64,000 nucleotides of DNA from Vreelandella aquamarina (GCF_020075495.1 NZ_JABYQT010000001.1:310001-374000); one strand, 5' to 3'; positions 34,999-44,683 are shown, numbered from the stretch's first letter. The notes: generated from the sequence alone by a model not told the origin. Numbers and translations: made by a program.

Positions 34999-35673
34999 AT
35001 GAAACCGATGACCGCACCGGGCGAACTGATTATCGAGCCGCAACATGGTCAACCCGCCGATGCCTGTGTGTTTATCATTCACGGGCTGGGGGCCGACGGG
35101 CACGATTTCGAGCCACTAATCCCCGCGCTGAACCTGCCAGGCAATGCGCACGTGCGCTTTATCATGCCCCATGCGCCAAAGCTTGCGGTCACCGTCAATG
35201 GCGGCATGGTCATGCCCGCCTGGTACGACATTCTGGCCATGGACCTGGGCCGCCGGGTGGACGAAGTGCAGCTCAAGCGCTCGGCCGAGCGCATCCAGGC
35301 GCTGATTCAGGAGCAGATCGATCAGGGCATCGATAGCCGGCGAATCATCGTGGCGGGCTTTTCCCAGGGCGGCGCCGTGGCCTATCAGGCCGCACTTTCA
35401 TTCCCGCAGCCGTTGGGCGGGCTGCTGGCCATGTCGACCTACTTCGCCACGGCCGACAGCATCGAGACGAGCGAGGCCAATCGCACCCTGCCCATCGAGG
35501 TGCACCACGGCAACTTCGACCCCATCGTGGCCGAAAGCCTGGGCCGGGCAGCGTTTGATCGGCTCAAGGCACAGGGCTATTCGGCCAATTATCGCCAGTA
35601 CCCCATGGCCCATGCGCTCTGCCCGCAGCAGGTGGGCGATATCGGTCAGTGGCTCACCAAGCTGCTGGGATAA
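34999..35673 (+). CDS. Alpha/beta-hydrolase carboxylesterase (phospholipase/thioesterase family)
   Basis: 224 residues. Nucleophile elbow GFSQGGA (Ser near residue 119), catalytic Asp in GNFDPIV and His in MAHALC complete a Ser-Asp-His triad; IIHGLGADGHDFEPLIP is the oxyanion-hole region of the acyl-protein thioesterase/carboxylesterase II family. Cytoplasmic ester hydrolase of broad substrate range. ATG 34999 and 35008 are both possible starts; the upstream AAGGA fits the second slightly better. Confidence 0.92.
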   Translation: MKPMTAPGELIIEPQHGQPADACVFIIHGLGADGHDFEPLIPALNLPGNAHVRFIMPHAPKLAVTVNGGMVMPAWYDILAMDLGRRVDEVQLKRSAERIQALIQEQIDQGIDSRRIIVAGFSQGGAVAYQAALSFPQPLGGLLAMSTYFATADSIETSEANRTLPIEVHHGNFDPIVAESLGRAAFDRLKAQGYSANYRQYPMAHALCPQQVGDIGQWLTKLLG

Positions 35674-35746
35674 TCAGCACATCGACAAGTAACGTAAAGG
35701 CAGGCACAGTAACCTACTACAAGCCGGTGCAAGGATAGCAAAGGCC

Positions 35747-36427
35747 GTGATCGCGTCTGTTGATCTTATCGAAGTCGTTCTAGCGCTCTGTCTGCTGACA
35801 GCAGCGCTATTCTGCCTGTTCGACCGGCACCTGCTGCGCGCCTGCGGCTTTTTCGTTGCCTTTACCCTGTGCATGGCATTGGCCTGGTTGACCCTTGCCG
35901 CCCCCTGGCTTGCCTTGATGGAGGGCTTCATCGGGGCATTGCTGACCACGCCATGCTTCTTTTATGCCTTGGGCGTCCTTGCGCCCGCTTCCGACACATT
36001 GCCACCTCACGATCACTTCAAGGAGCCTCGCTTGCGCGGCGTCATGCGCACGCTGCTGGCGCTTGCCTGGTGTTTGATGGTGGGGGCCGTGGTGCGTTTT
36101 ATTTTTCCTGCCATGGTGTACTCGCCCACCGAGCATCCGCTGCTTTTGGCAGGCGTGGTGATGGTGGCCGCCGCCATGGGCGCGTTTGCCTGGCACCGGC
36201 ATCTGGTGCGTCGGCTGCTGGCGTTCAACGTGCTGGGCTCCGGCGTGTTTCTGCTGCTGGCCGGGCTGGCAGGGGCCGATCCTCAGGGGCAGGCGCTGAT
36301 TACCACCGGCCTGGTGGTCGCCTGGCTCGGTTCTCTGCTGGGGGCACTGGTCATCCGCAAACTTTACCGGCTGGAGGGCGAAAACGCGCTGCTGGGTAGC
36401 CGTGGGCTCGAGGAGACACGCCAATGA
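35747..36427 (+). CDS. Fused MrpB/MbhD-like and MrpC/NuoK-like antiporter subunit
   Basis: 226 residues, about six helices. The N-terminal part (LIEVVLALCLLTAALFCLF ... EGFIGALLTTPCFFYALG) resembles the DUF4040/MrpB-type subunit, while the C-terminal part (LAFNVLGSGVFLLLAGLAG, PQGQALITTGLVVAWLGSLL) resembles MrpC/NuoK, with PQALxxTxxV its hallmark. These are separate subunits in ordinary Mrp antiporters, so this looks like a fusion. It overlaps the next gene (36424-36427), starting a four-gene membrane operon. Start codon is GTG at 35747; weak Shine-Dalgarno. Confidence 0.72.
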   Translation: MIASVDLIEVVLALCLLTAALFCLFDRHLLRACGFFVAFTLCMALAWLTLAAPWLALMEGFIGALLTTPCFFYALGVLAPASDTLPPHDHFKEPRLRGVMRTLLALAWCLMVGAVVRFIFPAMVYSPTEHPLLLAGVVMVAAAMGAFAWHRHLVRRLLAFNVLGSGVFLLLAGLAGADPQGQALITTGLVVAWLGSLLGALVIRKLYRLEGENALLGSRGLEETRQ

Positions 36428-37914
36428 ACTGGCGGTTTGGCCTGACGGACAGCACCTTCGATCCCCTGATGACAAGCCACTGGGCGCTGGCCGCGGCGTT
36501 GTTGCTGCCGCTTGTATTTGGTGTCCTGGCGGCCATTTTCCCGCCCCGGCGGATGTGGCCCGTGGCGCTGGGGTGTGCTGTCATCCTTGGCGGTGGTATC
36601 GGCCTGCTCATGGACACCCAACAGGCAGGCGTGCTGCATTGGCAGTGGGAGTTTATCGGTATCAACGTGGCGCTGCGTGTGAACGGCGTCAGCATGCTGT
36701 TGCTGCTGCTGACCCAGTGGCTGGGCGCGGCAGCGGCGCTGTATACGCCGGGGCTCTTGCGTATTTCCGAGCCTGAGCGTCTTGCCCGCTGGCTCTGGCC
36801 GTTGATGGGGGTAGTCATCAGCGCGCTGTCGCTTGCCTGGCTCTCGACCGATCTGTTGACGCTGTACATCGCGTTGGAAGCCATGGGGCTTTCGGCAGTG
36901 GCCATGCTGCTGCTCTCCGGCAAGGCGGATGCGCTGCTGGCGGGTATGCGCTATCTGCTGCTCACATTGGTGGGGTCGCTTGCCTACCTGTTGGGGGTTG
37001 CGCTGATCCTGGGCTACTGGGGCCGGCTTGACCTGGCCGGGCTTGCCGAGATGGTGGAGCCTGGCCCGGTGGCCTGGGTAGCGGCGGCTCTAATGGGCGC
37101 GGGGCTTGCGCTGAAGGCAGCCCTGTTCCCGCTTCACGCCTGGCTTTCGCCGGTACACGCCAGCGCCTGGACGCCGGTGAGCGCGCTGCATGCAGGTCTG
37201 GTGGTCAAGGCGTCGCTGTTCGTGCTGCTCGAACTCTGGGGCATTCTGCTGTTCGAGACCTTCTGGGCGCCGCGGGTCATCGCCTGGATGGGCATGCTGG
37301 CGATCCTGTGGGGCGGGCTGATTGCCTGGCGAGCCGAGTCGCTGAAAACCCTGGTGGCCTCGTCCACCGTCGCCCAGCTGGGTTATCTGATGGTGGTATT
37401 TCCACTGCTGCTGGGGCCGGATATCAGCCCGCTGGCGCGAGCGCTTGCCTGGGACGGCTTCTGGCTGCAGCTGATGGGCCATGCGCTGGCCAAGGCGGCC
37501 ATGTTCATGGCTGCCGGCAACCTGATACTGGCCACCGGTGAAAAGACCCTCGAAGGTCTTGCCGGTACCAGCCGGCGGCTGCCGCTTTCGCTGCTGGTGT
37601 TCGGGGTGGCCTCGGTCACCTTGATGGGGCTGCCCCCCAGCGCCGGTTTCACGGCCAAGTGGCTGCTGCTGCAATCCATGGTCATCTCTCAACAGTGGTG
37701 GGCAGTGGCCGCGCTGCTGGCCGGTACGCTGTTGACGGCTGCCTACATCTTCCGTTTCTTTCGCTACTCGTTCATGGAAACCGCGCCGCGTCACGACTAT
37801 CAGCCGCTGGCACCGGGAATGGATGTCATTGCCCTGGGTCTGGCGCTGGCAGCCTTCGGGCTGGGGCTCTTGGCACACTGGCCGCTCGATCTTCTGCATG
37901 GAGGTGGCGCATGA
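36424..37914 (+). CDS. Mrp/complex-I-like proton-translocating subunit (MrpD/NuoM/NuoN type), first paralogue
   Basis: 496 residues, about 14 helices (Proton_antipo_M family). The ion-path residues are visible: Glu in LTLYIALEAMGLS (TM5), Lys in GLALKAALFPLHAWL (TM7), the broken-helix region HASAWTPVSALHAGLVVKAS with its Lys, and the later Lys in GHALAKAAMFMAAG. Such subunits move H+ (or Na+) across the inner membrane. Coupled by ATGA to both neighbours. In halophiles related complexes support Na+ and pH homeostasis. Confidence 0.88.
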   Translation: MNWRFGLTDSTFDPLMTSHWALAAALLLPLVFGVLAAIFPPRRMWPVALGCAVILGGGIGLLMDTQQAGVLHWQWEFIGINVALRVNGVSMLLLLLTQWLGAAAALYTPGLLRISEPERLARWLWPLMGVVISALSLAWLSTDLLTLYIALEAMGLSAVAMLLLSGKADALLAGMRYLLLTLVGSLAYLLGVALILGYWGRLDLAGLAEMVEPGPVAWVAAALMGAGLALKAALFPLHAWLSPVHASAWTPVSALHAGLVVKASLFVLLELWGILLFETFWAPRVIAWMGMLAILWGGLIAWRAESLKTLVASSTVAQLGYLMVVFPLLLGPDISPLARALAWDGFWLQLMGHALAKAAMFMAAGNLILATGEKTLEGLAGTSRRLPLSLLVFGVASVTLMGLPPSAGFTAKWLLLQSMVISQQWWAVAALLAGTLLTAAYIFRFFRYSFMETAPRHDYQPLAPGMDVIALGLALAAFGLGLLAHWPLDLLHGGGA

Positions 37915-39416
37915 ATACCGCCTGGCTGCCGCTTACGGCGCTGGCGGCTTCGCTGCTGGCGGCGGTGATCATCTTCTCGCTGCCGGAAGAGGCAAGGCGG
38001 GCGCGTACCAGCGTCAACCTGACCGCCGCGATCATCAAGATCAGCCTGGTGGCACTGATGGTCAAGCGGATTACCCATGGCGACGAAGCGGTCTTCAGTT
38101 TCCAGGTCGTGGGCAATATCGATTTTGTACTGCGTGCCGATGCCCTCGGGGTGATGTTTGCCGGGCTCTCGTCGGTACTCTGGCTGTGCACCACGGTGTA
38201 TGCCATCGGTTACCTGGAAGGCACCGCCAACCGCAAGCGCTTCTTCGGCTTCTTCAGCCTCTGCGTGGCCAGTACCCTGGGCATCGCGCTGGCTGGCAAC
38301 CTGTTCACCTTCTTGATCTTCTACGAGATGTTGACGCTTTCGACCTATCCGCTGGTCGTGCATTCGGGGAGCGACAAGGCACTCAATGCCGGGCGTATCT
38401 ACCTGCGCTACACCCTGACCGCAGGCGTCGTGCTGCTGTTTGGCGTCGTGCTGCTGTACAGCCTGACCGGGGATCACTCCTTTGCCTCCGAGCGCGGGCT
38501 GGGGGACTACCTGGACGATCACCGCGTGCTGCTGACGCTGATCTTTGCCCTGCTGGTAGGCGGGTTTGCGGTCAAGGCGGCCATGGTGCCGCTGCATGGC
38601 TGGCTGCCTCGGGCGATGGTGGCGCCGGCGCCGGTCAGCGCGCTGCTGCATGCGGTAGCCGTGGTCAAGGCAGGCGCTTTTGGCATCCTGCGCATCATCT
38701 ACGATCTGTATGGCATCGAGCTCAGCGTTGAGCTGGGTGTGACCACGGCACTGGCCGTGGCGTCCTGCATCACCATTATTTACGGGTCGATGCGTGCCAT
38801 TGCCCAGCAGGAATTGAAGCCTCGGCTGGCATTCTCGACCATCAGTCAGGTTTCCTATGTGGTGCTGGGCGTCAGCCTGTTCGGGCCGTTTGGCACCATC
38901 GGCGCGTTGGCCCACCTGCTGCATCAGGGGTTGATGAAGGTCACGCTGTTCTTCTGTGCGGGTATCTATGCCGAAGAGCTGGGCATCCACCGGATCGATG
39001 AAATGGACGGCGCCGGCAAGCGCATGCCCCTGACCAGCCTGGCCTTTACCGTCGGCGCGTTTGGCATGATCGGCCTGCCGCCGGTGGCGGGGTTCATCAC
39101 CAAGTGGTATCTGGGCATCGGCGCCATTCAGGCCGACATGTACTGGGTGGTGGCGGTACTGGTGGCCAGCAGCACGCTCAACGCGATCTATTTCCTGCCC
39201 ATCGTGCATCGCCTGTGGTTTCGCGTGGGGCCAGCCCACGGCCATGGCCACTGGCCCGACGAGCAGCGCCTGGGGCGCCTGGAAACCCACGGCTGGCTGC
39301 TCTGGCCTGCGGTGTTCACCGCCGTCATCAGCCTGGGCGCCGGGCTGTTTGCCGGGCTGCCGTTCAGCCCGCTGGACTGGGCGACCCGAGTGGCGGTGGG
39401 GGAGTACCTGCCATGA
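37911..39416 (+). CDS. Mrp/complex-I-like proton-translocating subunit, second paralogue
   Basis: 501 residues from ATG 37911 overlapping the previous stop; the frame is open upstream but within the neighbour. Motifs: NLFTFLIFYEMLTLSTYPLVVHSG (TM5 Glu present), VKAAMVPLHGWLPRAMVAPAPVSALLHAVAVVKAG (TM7-8 Lys/His) and HLLHQGLMKVTLFFCAG. Closest in pattern to MrpD/HyfB-like subunits. Overlaps the third paralogue by four bases. Confidence 0.88.
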   Translation: MNTAWLPLTALAASLLAAVIIFSLPEEARRARTSVNLTAAIIKISLVALMVKRITHGDEAVFSFQVVGNIDFVLRADALGVMFAGLSSVLWLCTTVYAIGYLEGTANRKRFFGFFSLCVASTLGIALAGNLFTFLIFYEMLTLSTYPLVVHSGSDKALNAGRIYLRYTLTAGVVLLFGVVLLYSLTGDHSFASERGLGDYLDDHRVLLTLIFALLVGGFAVKAAMVPLHGWLPRAMVAPAPVSALLHAVAVVKAGAFGILRIIYDLYGIELSVELGVTTALAVASCITIIYGSMRAIAQQELKPRLAFSTISQVSYVVLGVSLFGPFGTIGALAHLLHQGLMKVTLFFCAGIYAEELGIHRIDEMDGAGKRMPLTSLAFTVGAFGMIGLPPVAGFITKWYLGIGAIQADMYWVVAVLVASSTLNAIYFLPIVHRLWFRVGPAHGHGHWPDEQRLGRLETHGWLLWPAVFTAVISLGAGLFAGLPFSPLDWATRVAVGEYLP

Positions 39417-41185
39417 TCACGCTGCTGCTGGTACTCGCCCTTGGCTGGCCGCTGTGCGTGAGCGCCCTCTGCGTATGGCAGGCCTACCGCACGCCGGTGG
39501 CGCGTCGGCGCTATTTCTCCTGTTGGTGGCTGAGTGCTGCCTGGCCGGCGCTCTTGCTGGCCTACGCTGGCGAGGCGCAGTGGGAGATGGATGCCTGGAT
39601 GCTGGGCGGCCGCTGGTCGCTTGACGCGCTCAGCCGCCCCTGGCTTGCCTTTACCGCTCTTCTCTGGAGCCTCGCCGCGGTGCATGCACGCGGCTACTTT
39701 GCCAGGGAGCAGGCGCGTGCCCAGACGGGGGATGGCGCCGCCGAGCGTCGGCTGCTGCGCCTGGCGCTGCTGTGGCCGGTGACACTTTCGGGTAACCTGC
39801 TGCTGATCATTGCCCAGGATATTGCCAGCTTCTACCTCGGCTTTGCGCTGATGACGTTCGCCGCCTATGCCCTGGTAGTGCACAACGGCACCGCTGATGC
39901 CAAGCTGGGCGCCAGGGCGTACCTGATCCTGGCGGTGCTGGGGGAGGGGATGATTCTGGGCGGCCTTTTATGGGCCGCGGGCGCGACCCAAAGCGTGATG
40001 CTGGAGGGCGTTCGCGAGGCGGTGGCAACCTCTGAACACGGTGCGGCCATGGCGGCGTTGCTGTGGCTGGGGCTGGGCGTCAAGGCGGGGGTGATCGGCC
40101 TGCATGTCTGGCTGCCGCTGGCCCACCCGGCAGCCCCGGCCCCGGCCAGTGCCGTGCTGAGTGGCGCCATGATCAAGGCTGGGCTGCTGGGGTGGATCTA
40201 CGTGCTTCCGCTTGGCGAGGCGTCGCTGTCACCGGCGCTGACCCAGCTGGGCAACATCATGCTGATCGCAGGGCTTGCGGCGGCCTTCGGCGCCGCACTC
40301 TACGGCGTCTGGCAGCGTCACCCCAAGGCGGTGCTGGCGTATTCGAGCATCAGCCAGATGGGCATGCTGACCGCCATGGTGGCCATGGGCCTGGCGGCAC
40401 CTGAGGTATGGCCGCTGCTGCTGCCGGGGGTGGTGCTGTTTGCCGCCCACCACGCCCTTGCCAAGGGAGCGCTGTTCATGGGCACCAGCATCAGCGAGCA
40501 TATGCCGCGCTGGTCGCCGGTGGTCATCTGGATGCTGCTGGCGCTGCCCGCGCTGTCGCTGACCGGTGCCTTTGCCGGGGGCTTGATCAGCAAGTGGAGC
40601 GTGAAAAGCGCGCTGTATGACATGCACCATGAAACGCTGATCAGCCTGCTCACCTGGGCAGCCGTGGGGACGTCGGCGCTGGTAAGCGTCAGCCTGTGGC
40701 GTCAATGGCAGCAGCGCAGCGCTGGCGGTAGCCACCCCGGGCAGTGGGGCGCCTGGCTTGCAGCGCTCGTTGCGGCGTTGATCACTCCGCTGTGGCTACC
40801 GCTTCCCGAGGGCAGCGCGGTCGTACCGCCGCTCAAGGAGTGGACAAGCCTCATGTGGCCGCTGCCGGCGGGCGTGCTGGTGGTAGCGTTTGGCTGGCTG
40901 GTAACGCGCTATGGACGCCTGGCCACGCCGCCCGCCGGCGACTTGTGGTGGCCTTGTGCCTGGCTTGGCTGCCACGTCTTGAATGGCGTGCGCCGGGCGG
41001 GGCTTGGTCTTGGTACGGTCAAGGCCAGATGCGTGGATATTGCCCTGGCCGTCGAGGCGCGGGCAATGAAGCTAGTTACCCAGCTGACGGCCATGGAAGG
41101 CTGGATGCGGCACCATACCAGCGGTCTGATGATGGCGCTTGCTGTCATGCTGGCCCTGTTATTACTGTGGGAAGGAGCATCATGA
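39413..41185 (+). CDS. Mrp/complex-I-like subunit, third paralogue, lacking the TM5 glutamate
   Basis: 590 residues from ATG 39413 (ATGA overlap). Proton_antipo_M family: GVKAGVIGLHVWLPLAHPAAP and SGAMIKAGLLGWIYVLP keep the TM7/8 lysines. In TM5 the segment reads FYLGFALMTFAAYALVVHNG where the other two paralogues have a glutamate (F/L-E-M/A); alanine replaces it. A C-terminal extension with a further helix pair (CAWLGCHVLNGVRRAGLGLG ... MALAVMLALLLLW) resembles the NuoL/MrpA tail. Its stop overlaps the yihY start. Confidence 0.86.
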   Translation: MITLLLVLALGWPLCVSALCVWQAYRTPVARRRYFSCWWLSAAWPALLLAYAGEAQWEMDAWMLGGRWSLDALSRPWLAFTALLWSLAAVHARGYFAREQARAQTGDGAAERRLLRLALLWPVTLSGNLLLIIAQDIASFYLGFALMTFAAYALVVHNGTADAKLGARAYLILAVLGEGMILGGLLWAAGATQSVMLEGVREAVATSEHGAAMAALLWLGLGVKAGVIGLHVWLPLAHPAAPAPASAVLSGAMIKAGLLGWIYVLPLGEASLSPALTQLGNIMLIAGLAAAFGAALYGVWQRHPKAVLAYSSISQMGMLTAMVAMGLAAPEVWPLLLPGVVLFAAHHALAKGALFMGTSISEHMPRWSPVVIWMLLALPALSLTGAFAGGLISKWSVKSALYDMHHETLISLLTWAAVGTSALVSVSLWRQWQQRSAGGSHPGQWGAWLAALVAALITPLWLPLPEGSAVVPPLKEWTSLMWPLPAGVLVVAFGWLVTRYGRLATPPAGDLWWPCAWLGCHVLNGVRRAGLGLGTVKARCVDIALAVEARAMKLVTQLTAMEGWMRHHTSGLMMALAVMLALLLLWEGAS

Positions 41186-42180
41186 GTCAGTTCAATCTAC
41201 CCCATCGCCGCGGGCGGCGTGCCCGGTCGCCGGAAGACATTCCGAGCCGAGGCTGGTTCGATATCGTCTGGCGGATGCTGCGCGCCGCCAAGCGCGACCG
41301 CATCACCATCCTGGCCGCCGGCGTAGCCTTCTATTCGCTGCTTGCCCTGTTTCCTACGATCGCGGCGGTCATTTCACTCTGGGGGCTTTTTTTCAATCCT
41401 ATCGAGGCGGGCCAGCAGCTTTACGAAATCAGCCGCTTCATGCCGCCGGACGCCGCCAACCTGATCGACCAGCAGACGCAGCAGGTCGTCGAGAGTACGG
41501 AGTCCGGCAACACCATGACGGCGTTGATCGGGCTGCTGGTGGCCATGTTCATCGCCTCGAAGGCGGTAGGAGTGCTGGTGATCGGATTGAACGTGGTGTA
41601 TGGCGAACAGGAGAAACGGCCGATTGTATGGCGTGGTGTGGTACTCATCCTGCTGACCTTCGGGCTGATCGGCATGACCCTGTTATCGCTTGGCTTCATC
41701 GCCGTGGTGCCGGTGGTGGTGGATAGCCTGATGATCGAGTCGCCGGTGGATAGTGCGTTGAAATGGCTGCGCTGGCCGGCGCTTCTGATCATCATGAGTT
41801 TTCTGATTGCGCTGCTGTACCGCTATGCGCCTTACCGGCGTTCGGCCCAGTGGCGCTGGCTGAGCTATGGCACGCTGCTGGCGACCCTGTTGTGGCTTCT
41901 GGGCTCGGGGGGGCTGTCGCTCTACGTTCGCTACTTCTCGAGTTTCAGCGAGCTGTATGGCTCGCTGGGGGCTGTGGTGGCGCTGATGATGTGGTTCTGG
42001 ATGTCTGCCTTCGTGGTGCTGCTGGGAGCCGAGGTGAATAGCGAGATGGAGCGCCAGACCGGCAACGATACGACGGTGGGCGAGGAGCGAGCGCTGGGCG
42101 ATCGTGAAGCGTTTGCCGCCGATACGATCGGCGTGGAAAACCCCTGGAATGATGACAAGGATGATACCCGCCGGCGCTAG
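41182..42180 (+). CDS. yihY: YihY/BrkB-family inner-membrane protein
   Basis: 332 residues from ATG 41182, preceded by AAGGAG and overlapping the antiporter gene stop. Six helices with the BrkB hallmark AAGVAFYSLLALFPTIAAVISLWGLFF near residue 45 and the later ASKAVGVLVIGLNVVYGEQEKRP and GAVVALMMWFWMSAFVVLLGAEVN. A highly acidic C-terminal tail ends NPWNDDKDDTRRR. Function of the family is not settled (formerly misnamed ribonuclease BN). Co-transcribed with the antiporter cluster, suggesting a membrane-stress context. Confidence 0.9.
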   Translation: MSQFNLPHRRGRRARSPEDIPSRGWFDIVWRMLRAAKRDRITILAAGVAFYSLLALFPTIAAVISLWGLFFNPIEAGQQLYEISRFMPPDAANLIDQQTQQVVESTESGNTMTALIGLLVAMFIASKAVGVLVIGLNVVYGEQEKRPIVWRGVVLILLTFGLIGMTLLSLGFIAVVPVVVDSLMIESPVDSALKWLRWPALLIIMSFLIALLYRYAPYRRSAQWRWLSYGTLLATLLWLLGSGGLSLYVRYFSSFSELYGSLGAVVALMMWFWMSAFVVLLGAEVNSEMERQTGNDTTVGEERALGDREAFAADTIGVENPWNDDKDDTRRR

Positions 42181-42224
42181 GCGGGCGGGTAGGAGGCAGG
42201 CGGGGGCATTGAAATAACGGGGCG

Positions 42225-43634
42225 TTACAAAAGCTCCTCGGCGGCCAGGGCCAGGCGCGAACGCTCCACGCTTTTCAAGGTGATATGGCCGGCGTGGGGC
42301 CAGTCGCGAAAGCGCTCGACCACGGCGGCCATGCCGCAGGTATTGGCGGTCAGGTAGGGGGTATCGATCTGGCCGACGTTACCCAGGCAGACGATCTTGG
42401 TATTGCGCCCGGCGCGGGTGATCAGTGACTTGAGCTGCTTCGGGGTGAAGTTCTGCGCCTCATCGATGATCAGAAAGGTGTCGTTCAGGGTGCGCCCGCG
42501 CATGAAGCTTGGCGAGCGGATCTGCACCCGCGAGCCGATCAGCTGGCGCGTGGCGCCGTTATCCCAGCTGGATTCGCCCTCTTCGTTACGCAGCAGGTTA
42601 TCCATGTTGTCGTGGAAGGCACCCATCCACGGTGACATCTTCTCCTCCTCGGTGCCGGGCAGAAAGCCGATATCCTCACCCATCGGAATGGGCGCGCGGG
42701 TAAACACGATCCGCTCGAACAGCTTGGCGTCCAGGGTCTGCTGAAAGGCGGCGGCAAGCGTCATGAAGGTCTTGCCCGTGCCTGCATTGCCGGCAATGGT
42801 GACCAGGTCGATTTCCGGGTCCATCAGCAGGTTGAGGGTAAAGTTCTGGCGGCTGTCGTGGGCGTGCACGCCCCAGACACCGGCGTGATGGCGGTAGTTG
42901 GTCAAGAGTTGCAGGCGGGCGGAGACGGGCGAAAGCTCGCGGATGATGGCTTCGAACTCGGCACCGTTTTCACTGTCGGACACCAGCATGCCCAGGTGCC
43001 AGTGGCGAGGCATGGCGCCGCTCAGCTGATAGAAGGTCTGGTGGCCGATGCGCTCCACGCTGACCTCCACGTTCAACGCTTCCCAGAGCGAGGCGCCCTC
43101 CAGGCCTGCGTCGGCGTACACCTTGGCCCCTTCGATCATGGCATCGCTGTCGGAGAAGGCCCGGTCGTTGAGGTAGTCCTCCACCGGCACCTTGAGGGCG
43201 GCGGCCTTGACGCGCAGGTTGATGTCCTTGGTGATCAGGATGACCGAGGCGTCCGGGCGCTCATCGCGAAGCCGGCAGGTTTCGGCCAGGATGCGGTTGT
43301 CGGGGCTGTCGTTAAGAGCGTCGAAAGGTTTAAGGTCGCTGTAGCAGAGAAAGTGCAAACGGCCGGTGTCGCCGCTGAGGCGAGGAATGGGAATACCGCG
43401 TTGAATCTCGCTGAAGGTTACCTGATTGGTCAAGTCAGAAAGCGTGCGGCTGATCTGCCGCGCCGTACGGGCAAGCTCACGACTGCCGTTTTTATGCTTG
43501 TCGAGCTCCTCCAGAACCGTCATGGGGATCACCACGTCATGCTCATCGAAATGGTAGAGCGCGGTGGGATCATGAATCAGGACATTGGTGTCCAGCACGT
43601 AAAGCCTGGTCGCTTTCTTATCGAGTTTTACCAT
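42225..43634 (-). CDS. PIN-domain PhoH-like ATPase (YlaK type)
   Basis: 469 residues. N-terminal PIN nuclease domain: YVLDTNVLIHDPTALYHF (first Asp), VLEELDKHKNGS and later VILITKDINLRVKA with the acidic residues expected for a metal site. C-terminal PhoH ATPase: Walker A GNAGTGKTFMTLAA near residue 280 and Walker B TFLIIDEAQNF near 395. PIN-PhoH proteins act as RNA-dependent ATPase/nucleases. Single gene, with about 180 bp to the LysR gene. GGAG-like Shine-Dalgarno AAGGAG upstream on the minus strand. Confidence 0.95.
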   Translation of the reverse strand: MVKLDKKATRLYVLDTNVLIHDPTALYHFDEHDVVIPMTVLEELDKHKNGSRELARTARQISRTLSDLTNQVTFSEIQRGIPIPRLSGDTGRLHFLCYSDLKPFDALNDSPDNRILAETCRLRDERPDASVILITKDINLRVKAAALKVPVEDYLNDRAFSDSDAMIEGAKVYADAGLEGASLWEALNVEVSVERIGHQTFYQLSGAMPRHWHLGMLVSDSENGAEFEAIIRELSPVSARLQLLTNYRHHAGVWGVHAHDSRQNFTLNLLMDPEIDLVTIAGNAGTGKTFMTLAAAFQQTLDAKLFERIVFTRAPIPMGEDIGFLPGTEEEKMSPWMGAFHDNMDNLLRNEEGESSWDNGATRQLIGSRVQIRSPSFMRGRTLNDTFLIIDEAQNFTPKQLKSLITRAGRNTKIVCLGNVGQIDTPYLTANTCGMAAVVERFRDWPHAGHITLKSVERSRLALAAEELL

Positions 43635-43813
43635 CGTGGATATAACTCCTTGGTTGACGGCAATACCGACACTGGCAGTTACATCTTACGGTTCCATGAC
43701 ACTCGCCGGTGTCGCTCCCTGGGGGTGGTCCTGGGTCTCCTTGTGCGGCTCTTTTTACTAGCGTGGAAGGCAAACGCGTTTTTTTCCACTGCTATATGTC
43801 AATCGTGTTGCGA

Positions 43814-44683
43814 TCAGCGGGTGTCGCCAAGAAAGTGCGCTACCTTGTTCAGCAGCGTCGTTGCCACCACGCCCAGGTTGTCGCCTTCCACATAGCGGTA
43901 GTAGTGGCTGTCCAGCGCCAGGTCGTGGTTCAGCGCACACAGCCGTCCCTCATCGATAGCCTTTTTGACCAGTGGATGGGGAAGCAGCGCCCAACCGGTG
44001 GCATTGATTACCGCATCGCGAATCACCTCGAACATGGTGAATCCAAGATAATTGGCGGAAAACAGCGCTTCGCTGACCAGTCGGTCTTCCTGAATATGGG
44101 TCAAGCATACCTGCGTGTACTGCGCCAGATCGTCCCGGTTGACGCTGGGCAACCGGCTCAAGGGGTGCTGGGGCGAGGCGACCAGACGCATGCCTACCGG
44201 AGCCAGGTTGGCGGCATTGGTGATCACGCCTTCGGCGGTATACAGACCAAAGGCGATATCCACCGTCTGGCGCAGGATGAACTGGCCGTGCTCCTGAGGG
44301 GGCACCAGATAGACCGAGATCGCGGTCAGGGGGAACTGCTGTTTCAAGTCGTGCATCAACTGGCGCCAGAACACTTCGGGCAGCGCGTCATCGCGGGCGA
44401 TGCACAGCTGGTTCTCGACACCTTGCAGATGCTGGTGGCAGTGCTTCTTGATGCGGCTGGCGCTGGTCAGGAACCGGTAGCAGTCAGGCAGTACGCTTTC
44501 TCCCACCGCGGTGAGTTGAAGGCTGTTGCCGGAGCGTTCGAACAGCGCCACGCCAAGGCTATCTTCAAGCGCATGCACGGCTGCACTCAGCGTGCTGCGC
44601 TTGATACCCAACTGGCGGGCGGCCGCCGCAAACGAGCCGTGCTCGGTGACCTCCACAAACGCTTGTACCTGTTCAGTGCGCAT
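43814..44683 (-). CDS. LysR-family transcriptional regulator
   Basis: 289 residues from the ATG at 44683 (MRTEQVQAFVEV), which places the helix-turn-helix (GSFAAAARQLGIKRSTLSAAVHALEDSLG) at the usual residues 18-46; an ATG 24 bp upstream is less likely. The C-terminal part is a periplasmic-binding-protein-like effector domain. Divergent from the cation transporter gene at 44793 with a 109-bp shared gap, so it may regulate it; target otherwise unknown. Confidence 0.93.
   Translation of the reverse strand: MRTEQVQAFVEVTEHGSFAAAARQLGIKRSTLSAAVHALEDSLGVALFERSGNSLQLTAVGESVLPDCYRFLTSASRIKKHCHQHLQGVENQLCIARDDALPEVFWRQLMHDLKQQFPLTAISVYLVPPQEHGQFILRQTVDIAFGLYTAEGVITNAANLAPVGMRLVASPQHPLSRLPSVNRDDLAQYTQVCLTHIQEDRLVSEALFSANYLGFTMFEVIRDAVINATGWALLPHPLVKKAIDEGRLCALNHDLALDSHYYRYVEGDNLGVVATTLLNKVAHFLGDTR

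Noticed and set aside
37800-39290. Long minus-strand open frame (496 codons) opposite the antiporter subunits
   Set aside because: Composition is that of a shadow frame (His/Gln/Arg-rich) in GC-rich DNA; the plus strand carries the conserved antiporter proteins. The same applies to the long antisense frames at 46995-48170, 51024-52382 and 26721-27692.
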